Shown: positions 14,620 to 19,162 of the stretch, piece after piece
Layout: each line of letters starts with the position of its first letter
How positions within the stretch are numbered: the stretch's first letter is position 1
Assembly: GCA_045106675.1 (NCBI GenBank)
Contig: JBGCFA010000308.1
Span: 1-19,162 of the forward strand
DNA length: 19,162 nt
DNA from: JBCAWW01 sp045106675
GTDB taxonomy: Bacteria > Bacteroidota > Bacteroidia > J057
Direction: 5' to 3'
Notes under the pieces: generated by a model
The model's database searches: none
Seen by the model: the letters and a program-made list of their open reading frames with translations, nothing else
What the model was told of the DNA's origin: nothing
Program-made: the position numbers and the translations under genes

Positions 14620-14670
14620 GAATAGTGACCTATGTCCATGGTTTTCATCTAATCATTACAAAAAGGACTT

Positions 14671-14907
14671 ATGAAAAGAACACACTTTTATCAATTACTA
14701 CTGGGACTAGGGATCATGGGTATGCTGTTTTTATCAGCATGCGGAGGTGATTCTTCTCAGGATGAAGCTGCCATTAAAGCTGAAGTTGAGCAACTAGAAG
14801 CTGCTACTAACAATATGGAAAAAATCACCGATGAGGTCGAAGCGAGTAAGGCCGAAGTCGAAGAGGCAATGAAAGAGATCGATGCCATTTTAGACGATAA
14901 CAAATAA
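14671..14907 (+). CDS. Small coiled-coil lipoprotein (78 residues, Lpp-like in form)
   Basis: The signal peptide MKRTHFYQLLLGLGIMGMLFLSAC has the lipobox LSAC, so the protein should be lipidated at Cys24 and exported. The 55-residue mature part is a near-perfect coiled coil: from Ile35 the heptad a positions are Ile, Leu, Met, Val, Val, Ile, with no proline after the start. The linker after the cysteine (GGDSSQDE) is acidic and could act as a surface or outer-membrane sorting signal. The last residue is lysine. Total length, mature length and C-terminal Lys match the plan of E. coli Braun's lipoprotein Lpp, but no sequence homology is claimed; the mature part is acidic. The next gene starts 12 bp downstream and both proteins begin MKRT, so they are probably one operon. 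Confidence 0.78.
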   Translation: MKRTHFYQLLLGLGIMGMLFLSACGGDSSQDEAAIKAEVEQLEAATNNMEKITDEVEASKAEVEEAMKEIDAILDDNK

Positions 14908-14919
14908 ACACTGATATTT

Positions 14920-15585
14920 ATGAAAAGGACTAACCTATTCGCCAGCCTAATGCTGATGATTGGACTCTTGCTGAGCCCACAATCAATGATTGCCCAAGGA
15001 CAAGGCAAAGGACGCGAAAAGAAAGAAGCGGCTGCCGAAAATGCTCAAAATGGTCGCGAACAAGCCAAGGAGAAAGGCAAAAAAGCAAAAGAAGAGCATT
15101 CTTTAGAAGAGGAGCATGTTGAAGATGCAAGAGAAAGAGCTCAAGAGCATAAAGAGAAAGGCAAAGAGCGAAGAGAAGATGAGCTAGAAGACGAAATGGA
15201 AGGTAATGGGCAAGGCCGTAACAAGGAAAAATCTAATAATGGTAATGCGTATGGACGCAATAAAGAAGCTGAAGGCAAAGAATTTGGACAGGCCAGAGCT
15301 GCTGCTGCTAGAGCTGCCGCTGAAGAGAGACGTCTTCAAGCAGAAGAAAGTTTAGAGGAAGGCGAAAGGACTGTAAAAGAAAGCAAAGAAAAAATCCGTA
15401 AGGCAAAAGAAAAACTCCAAAAAGATGAGGAAGAGGGAGAGATGTCCAGTACAGAAGTCGAGCGTCGCCGTGACGTAATAGAACAGGCCGAAGAAAAAGT
15501 GAAAGTGCTAGAAGAAAAAATTTCTCGAAACAAAGAAGAGGTTGGCAAGGTACTAAAGCCCGCCACTACTGAAGGAGGCAACTAG
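14920..15585 (+). CDS. Exported, highly charged helical protein (221 residues)
   Basis: A signal peptide (1-25, ending MIA, mature protein starting with Gln26) precedes a sequence made almost only of Glu, Lys, Arg, Ala, Gly and Asn. Two long charged helical segments are seen, about 30-95 (EKGKKAKEEHSLEEEHVEDARER) and 125-210 (ARAAAARAAAEERRLQAEE and KIRKAKEKLQKDEEEGE). They are separated by a Gly/Asn-rich stretch near 95-122 (GNGQGRNKEKSNNGNAYGRN). Alternating runs of acidic and basic residues suit single alpha-helices or antiparallel coiled coils. There is no enzyme domain and I do not recognise the family. It follows the small coiled-coil lipoprotein by 12 bp, so a joint structural role in the periplasm is plausible. 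A 19-bp hairpin follows the gene. Confidence 0.75.
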   Translation: MKRTNLFASLMLMIGLLLSPQSMIAQGQGKGREKKEAAAENAQNGREQAKEKGKKAKEEHSLEEEHVEDARERAQEHKEKGKERREDELEDEMEGNGQGRNKEKSNNGNAYGRNKEAEGKEFGQARAAAARAAAEERRLQAEESLEEGERTVKESKEKIRKAKEKLQKDEEEGEMSSTEVERRRDVIEQAEEKVKVLEEKISRNKEEVGKVLKPATTEGGN

Positions 15586-15604
15586 ATACTAGCCTGAAAA
15601 TAGT

Positions 15605-15650
15605 TTCCCGTATTCAACGCCAATAGATCATTTGGCGTTGAATACGGGAA
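15605..15650 (+). terminator. Perfect 19-bp hairpin after the charged helical gene (terminator-like)
   Basis: TTCCCGTATTCAACGCCAA (15605-15623) and its exact reverse complement (15632-15650) enclose an 8-base loop. It lies 19 bp after the stop codon. The downstream part (TTCTCTATAT) is only weakly T-rich, so termination is likely but not certain, and the stem is longer and more perfect than usual. Confidence 0.7.
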
Positions 15651-15692
15651 TTCTCTATATACCAATACGGCATTTCAATCGTATATTAGATT

Positions 15693-16490
15693 GTGAGATA
15701 CTTCATCCTCCTTTCACTTTACTTTTTTTTGAGCCCTTCCATGAAGGTCCATGCGCAGCTACGTCAAGTTGAAAATACTGCTTTTCAAAAAGGAGAGTTC
15801 CTGAAATATCGAATTCATTATGGCATCATCACGGCGGGTTATGCTACGCTCAGTGTCAAACCCAAAACTTACTTTATCCAAGATAGGGCTTGTCACCACA
15901 TCGTGATGCAAGGCTTTACCCATTCTGGTTTTGATTGGTTTTTCAAGGTGAGAGATGTATATGAGACTTACTTTGACGAAAGTGCTTTAGTCCCTTGGCG
16001 CTTCAATCGACATATAGTAGAAGGAGGCTTTGAAAGCTATACCGAGACGCATTTCAATCACTATCAGCATTCTGCCACTTATATCAATCAGAAAAAGGAA
16101 AAGATTCAACATGAGGTCCCCGTGAATATCCAAGATGTGATCTCATCCTATTATTTTGCACGCACCTATTATGATCATAGCGTGCTAAATGCGGGCGATA
16201 AAATTTCCTTACGCAATTTTCTAGATCAAAAGACTTTTGGTTTGGAGGCAGTAATGCTGAAAAGAGAAGAAATAGAAGTAGAAGGGACGAAATTTAAGGC
16301 GATTAAGTTTGAGTTGTTGATAGATGAGTCAGGCATGGTAACGGACGGGAGTACCATTGTATTTTGGATTTCTGATGACTTCAACAAAGTGCCCTTACGG
16401 ATTGAATCAAACTTGATGATCGGCTCTCTCAGGGCCGATTTGATCGAATGGAAGCAACTTCTCCATCCTCTGGGTATTGCGGAAGAGTAA
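15693..16490 (+). CDS. DUF3108 domain-containing exported protein, GTG start
   Basis: This 265-residue protein has a signal peptide ending VHA (mature protein beginning with Gln22) that is complete only if translation starts at the GTG at 15693; the next ATG falls inside the leader. The rest matches the DUF3108 family: GEFLKYRIHYGIITAGYATLSV at the start (about 32-53), a repeated pattern of strands such as VYETYFDESALVPWRFNRHI, and the closing part TIVFWISDDFNKVPLRIESNLMIGSLRADL. DUF3108 proteins are periplasmic or outer-membrane-associated beta-rich proteins of unknown function. The gene follows a terminator-like hairpin by 42 bp, so it should have its own promoter. The SDR gene begins 50 bp after it. 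Confidence 0.87.
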   Translation: MRYFILLSLYFFLSPSMKVHAQLRQVENTAFQKGEFLKYRIHYGIITAGYATLSVKPKTYFIQDRACHHIVMQGFTHSGFDWFFKVRDVYETYFDESALVPWRFNRHIVEGGFESYTETHFNHYQHSATYINQKKEKIQHEVPVNIQDVISSYYFARTYYDHSVLNAGDKISLRNFLDQKTFGLEAVMLKREEIEVEGTKFKAIKFELLIDESGMVTDGSTIVFWISDDFNKVPLRIESNLMIGSLRADLIEWKQLLHPLGIAEE

Positions 16491-16497
16491 AATTTAC

Positions 16498-16519
16498 TGT
16501 AACATATAGCTCTGTTACA
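16498..16519. promoter_or_regulatory. Perfect inverted repeat between the DUF3108 and SDR genes
   Basis: TGTAACA (16498-16504) and TGTTACA (16513-16519) form a 7-bp palindrome around TATAGCTC, 21 bp before the SDR start codon. Its place and form suit an operator for a dimeric regulator; a weak hairpin is the alternative. No regulator gene is adjacent. Confidence 0.4.
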
Positions 16520-16540
16520 TCTTCTTTTCCCTGAGAAAAT

Positions 16541-17371
16541 ATGCAAAAGAGTATCTTAATTACCGGAGCTACCTCTGGTATTGGCAAAGCGGCGGCGCTA
16601 CAACTCGCCTTACAAGGACATAATATCTTGTTCAATAGCCGTAATCCTATGCGAGGGGAAAAAGTTCGAGAGGAACTCATCAGTGCCTCTGGTAATAGTC
16701 AAATCACTACTCTACCTGCTAATTTGGCATCTTTTCAACAGATAAAAGCGTTCGCCAAAGGCGTACAGAAAAAAATGCCCGTCATTGATGTACTCATCAA
16801 TAATGCTGGTATGTTTGCTAGCGAACAAAGACTCACCGAAGATGACTATGAGGAAACCTTAGCCGTTAATCACTTAGCTCCTTTTTTGCTAACTGGCTTG
16901 CTCCTTGATAATCTCAAAAAAAGCCCCGCCGCTAGAATAATCAACGTTTCTTCTGGGGCCCATAAAAATGGTAAGGTGTATTTTGATGATATGAATGGGG
17001 AGAAAGAGTTCAAACCATTCAAGCGTTATGGCGATACGAAGTTGATGAACGTCCTCTTTAGCCGGCATTTGGCTCAAAAACTAGCTGATACTGATATTAC
17101 AGTCAATAGCCTACACCCTGGAGTAGTGGGCACCAATGTTGCGCGTGAATTTCCAGCCTGGGCCCGTATGCTTTTTGATTGGCTCTCGCTTAGTCCCGAA
17201 AAAGGCGCACAAACTACTGTTTACCTAGCCACAAAGCCTGAAGGCGGCAAAGTATCAGGGGAATACTTCTATAAGTCTAAAATTGCCAAAACCTCAGCCC
17301 TTGCAAAAGATGATGAGCTTGCTGCAAAACTCTGGCAATGGAGTGAAGAGGCGACGGGTATTAGTTACTAG
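16541..17371 (+). CDS. Short-chain dehydrogenase/reductase, retinol dehydrogenase-like
   Basis: This is a 276-residue NAD(P)-dependent oxidoreductase of the SDR superfamily, cytoplasmic. The cofactor loop is TGATSGIG (8-15); Asn87-Asn88-Ala89-Gly90 is the NNAG motif; the catalytic triad is Ser138 (NVSSGAH), Tyr163 and Lys167 (YGDTK). Arg34 in NSRNP at the end of the second strand favours NADP(H). LHPGVVGTNVAREF and the overall layout resemble the retinol dehydrogenase/WW-domain oxidoreductase group, which in bacteria is uncharacterised for substrate. It ends 4 bp before the stop of the opposing dikinase gene. Confidence 0.9.
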   Translation: MQKSILITGATSGIGKAAALQLALQGHNILFNSRNPMRGEKVREELISASGNSQITTLPANLASFQQIKAFAKGVQKKMPVIDVLINNAGMFASEQRLTEDDYEETLAVNHLAPFLLTGLLLDNLKKSPAARIINVSSGAHKNGKVYFDDMNGEKEFKPFKRYGDTKLMNVLFSRHLAQKLADTDITVNSLHPGVVGTNVAREFPAWARMLFDWLSLSPEKGAQTTVYLATKPEGGKVSGEYFYKSKIAKTSALAKDDELAAKLWQWSEEATGISY

Positions 17372-17375
17372 CTCT

Positions 17376-19162
17376 TTACAAAAAAGGACGAGCCTGTTTG
17401 ATATAAATTTTACGTGGACTCACTTCTGAGTCTACTTTAAATTCAATGTCCAAGGCAAAATCATTAAAAGAGCAAGCACAAGTATGCGGCACATTGTTGT
17501 AGTAGTAGGTTTTGATCATCATACTGTATTCCCCCAATTCTTGTAACTCCGCGTCAGTCATCACTCGCTCTCCATTTAGCTCAGGGACATTTGAAAAGGT
17601 CAAATATTCGGGAGTGAAGTTTTGGTCTGGATTGATAGACCAAGCAAAAAGCATAATCTGATCATGTAATATGCCCGGCTCCGGAAAAACGATACTATAC
17701 TCTTTAAACTGGACATTGATGATAAAACCGGGATTCTCATTATAGAGATTACGGGTGATCAGTACTCCATTGGCATCTTCGTCCGGAAAAGAACGGTGCG
17801 CCAATATGCCCATCGCACATGATCGGTGATCGATCTTAAAGTAGGCGCGTTCGTCGAAGGCGCGCCAATTCCAAAGACTAGCCCAGACCTTGCGGATGGC
17901 ATTTTCGATTGTTTTCTTGTCATGATCCTTTTTGGCCGAATAGGAATCGTATAAACCTGCCCCAGAGAAAAAATCCAAATCTTCAGCATTGGTAGAAGAG
18001 CGAAACCTGAACGAACTGAAATTGGCAAAATCCTTGATCTGATTGCGTACGACCCCTAGCAGTACTGGGTTGACGGGAGTATTACGGATACTATCGCGCA
18101 ATGTCTCTAGGACTTGTCGCCGCACCGCCTGATCATTGAGGAAGAGCGAATCTTGCAGCATCTGATCGATATAGGACTCCAGCCCGGCAGACTTGATATG
18201 CTGTTCATAATAATGAAAGGGTATTGCAAAGGATTCTTCCGGCACCGGAACGCTCAGTCCGTTATCATTGATTTTGAGTAATTCTGCAAAGTTTGCTGCC
18301 TTACCTCCAATGCGATCTACCCAACGATGATTGGCTTGATTGAGATCGACTAGTCCACTGAGCTGGGTGTTTTTGTCGAGTACACTGACTGTTTGGGGTT
18401 CTTTCTGGAGCCAGAACGCTTCTGCTTCTGCCAGCGAGGCTCGGCGTAAAATAAATGAATCCGATTCTACTTTGAGATAAACCAAGTCTCCCAACAAACT
18501 ATCTAACTGAGGACTCTCCCAAGCGTCACGCAAGGCCATATTGGGCGTTCCACGACTGTGACTCAGAACATTGATATGACTCAAAGGAGTCTGGAACTCA
18601 GTGGTGATAATACCCGCTACGACTGATACCTCATTGGGAATCCCATCAAGTAAGACGATATCTCTGCGGCTCAGATAGGTCGTTTCCAAGTCTTCTAGTT
18701 TGACTTTGTTGAGGTAGCCATAGTTTTCTTCGAGATTCAAGGCTTGATAGTTTTGACCTTGGTAGAGCTCTTCTGAAGTAATTTTAGGTACTCCGTCGCA
18801 GTCGTCCCATACTGCCTTATTGGAAAAGAAAACCAGTTTGTCGCCAAAAAAGGAAGTGGCAATCAGTTTGTCATAAAGAATTTTGAGGTTCTCACAACTC
18901 ATCTCGTTGATTGCGACAAGTTGCAGGACATATTTATCAAGTTTTGGGTAGTAATTGAGATTGGCAGGGTAGAGGTAGCGTTGGGGATTGTCACGATATT
19001 GGGTCTGATTGAAGATCGCATTGCCTTGGCGAAAGCCTAATTGCACTGCGGCAAACTGTGAATGGTATTTATAGGCTTTGGTATTCATATAGTACACCAA
19101 GCCATCTTCGCTATTATAAATCACTTTTACGGCCTTGATACCTCCGATATTACTCCTAGCCG
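17376..19162 (-). CDS. Phosphohistidine/ATP-binding dikinase-like protein (PEP-utilising superfamily), N-terminus beyond right edge
   Basis: The frame is open from the last base of the window to the stop at 17376, about 595 residues. A GTG at 19124 is possible as start but the reading frame continues upstream without a stop, so the gene is probably cut. Numbered from that GTG, residues about 155-200 resemble the swivelling phosphohistidine domain (VVAGIITTEFQTPLSHINVL and SRGTPN), with His183 the likely phosphorylated residue. Residues about 265-582 are a PEP/pyruvate-binding ATP-grasp domain: GGKAANFAELL, FRFRSSTNAEDLDFFSGAGL, and the ending IYIKQARPFL. A phosphohistidine domain before an ATP-grasp domain is the order of glucan and phosphoglucan water dikinases, not of pyruvate phosphate dikinase. 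The N-terminal ~150 residues are not recognised. The substrate is unknown. Confidence 0.85.
   Translation of the reverse strand, partial: ARSNIGGIKAVKVIYNSEDGLVYYMNTKAYKYHSQFAAVQLGFRQGNAIFNQTQYRDNPQRYLYPANLNYYPKLDKYVLQLVAINEMSCENLKILYDKLIATSFFGDKLVFFSNKAVWDDCDGVPKITSEELYQGQNYQALNLEENYGYLNKVKLEDLETTYLSRRDIVLLDGIPNEVSVVAGIITTEFQTPLSHINVLSHSRGTPNMALRDAWESPQLDSLLGDLVYLKVESDSFILRRASLAEAEAFWLQKEPQTVSVLDKNTQLSGLVDLNQANHRWVDRIGGKAANFAELLKINDNGLSVPVPEESFAIPFHYYEQHIKSAGLESYIDQMLQDSLFLNDQAVRRQVLETLRDSIRNTPVNPVLLGVVRNQIKDFANFSSFRFRSSTNAEDLDFFSGAGLYDSYSAKKDHDKKTIENAIRKVWASLWNWRAFDERAYFKIDHRSCAMGILAHRSFPDEDANGVLITRNLYNENPGFIINVQFKEYSIVFPEPGILHDQIMLFAWSINPDQNFTPEYLTFSNVPELNGERVMTDAELQELGEYSMMIKTYYYNNVPHTCACSFNDFALDIEFKVDSEVSPRKIYIKQARPFL

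Overview
The window reads as chromosomal DNA of a free-living Bacteroidetes, most likely of the Saprospiria (Lewinella/Haliscomenobacter-like) type. The pointers are: an extracellular nuclease-like protein ending in a type IX secretion (Por) C-terminal domain; five exported proteins whose signal peptides end in Ala-Gln; start codons without clear Shine-Dalgarno sequences; several TAnnTTTG-like -7 boxes a short distance before start codons; and the gene order Fur then PurA, which recurs in this phylum. No rRNA, tRNA, phage, insertion sequence or CRISPR array was seen. The genus is inferred.

Layout. 1-969 (minus) is the N-terminal two thirds of an M1 aminopeptidase, cut at the first two residues of its zinc motif. 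1087-2193 is a Tat-exported Gfo/Idh/MocA oxidoreductase that overlaps tail to tail with a hypothetical lipoprotein (2190-2822, minus). After a 332-bp gap comes a 476-residue helical protein of unknown function, probably starting at TTG. Then come groES-groEL (4763-6751), preceded by an unusual control region and followed by a strong terminator. A 44-residue membrane protein leads into a compact fur - STAS - purA operon (7052-9192), closed by another strong terminator. A WG-repeat exported protein (minus) and a T9SS-secreted endonuclease/phosphatase-fold protein (plus) diverge from an 85-bp region with interleaved promoter candidates. The secreted protein abuts a thioredoxin-fold/SPOR fusion on the other strand. 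An ABC exporter half-transporter follows, then a tandem of a 78-residue coiled-coil lipoprotein and a highly charged exported protein, a 19-bp perfect hairpin, a DUF3108 protein, a retinol-dehydrogenase-like SDR, and finally (minus, cut by the right edge) a phosphohistidine/ATP-binding dikinase with the domain order of glucan water dikinases.

The genes fall into a housekeeping core (chaperonin, purine synthesis, metal regulation) and a set of cell-envelope and exported proteins. Three convergent gene pairs overlap, abut or lie 4 bp apart with no terminator between them.

The strongest unexplained signal is a short dispersed hairpin element, AGCGTTCCGCG-N3-AGCGG. It occurs four times exactly (16 fixed positions), with two looser copies, one carrying a compensatory stem change. 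Copies lie both between genes and inside genes, in different frames and orientations, so it is conserved as DNA and not as protein. Other leads are the groES control region (inverted TGTCA/TGACA sites plus a sigma-54-like -24 element, no CIRCE), the Lpp-like lipoprotein pair, the SPOR fusion that lacks a CxxC, and the glucan-dikinase-like protein.
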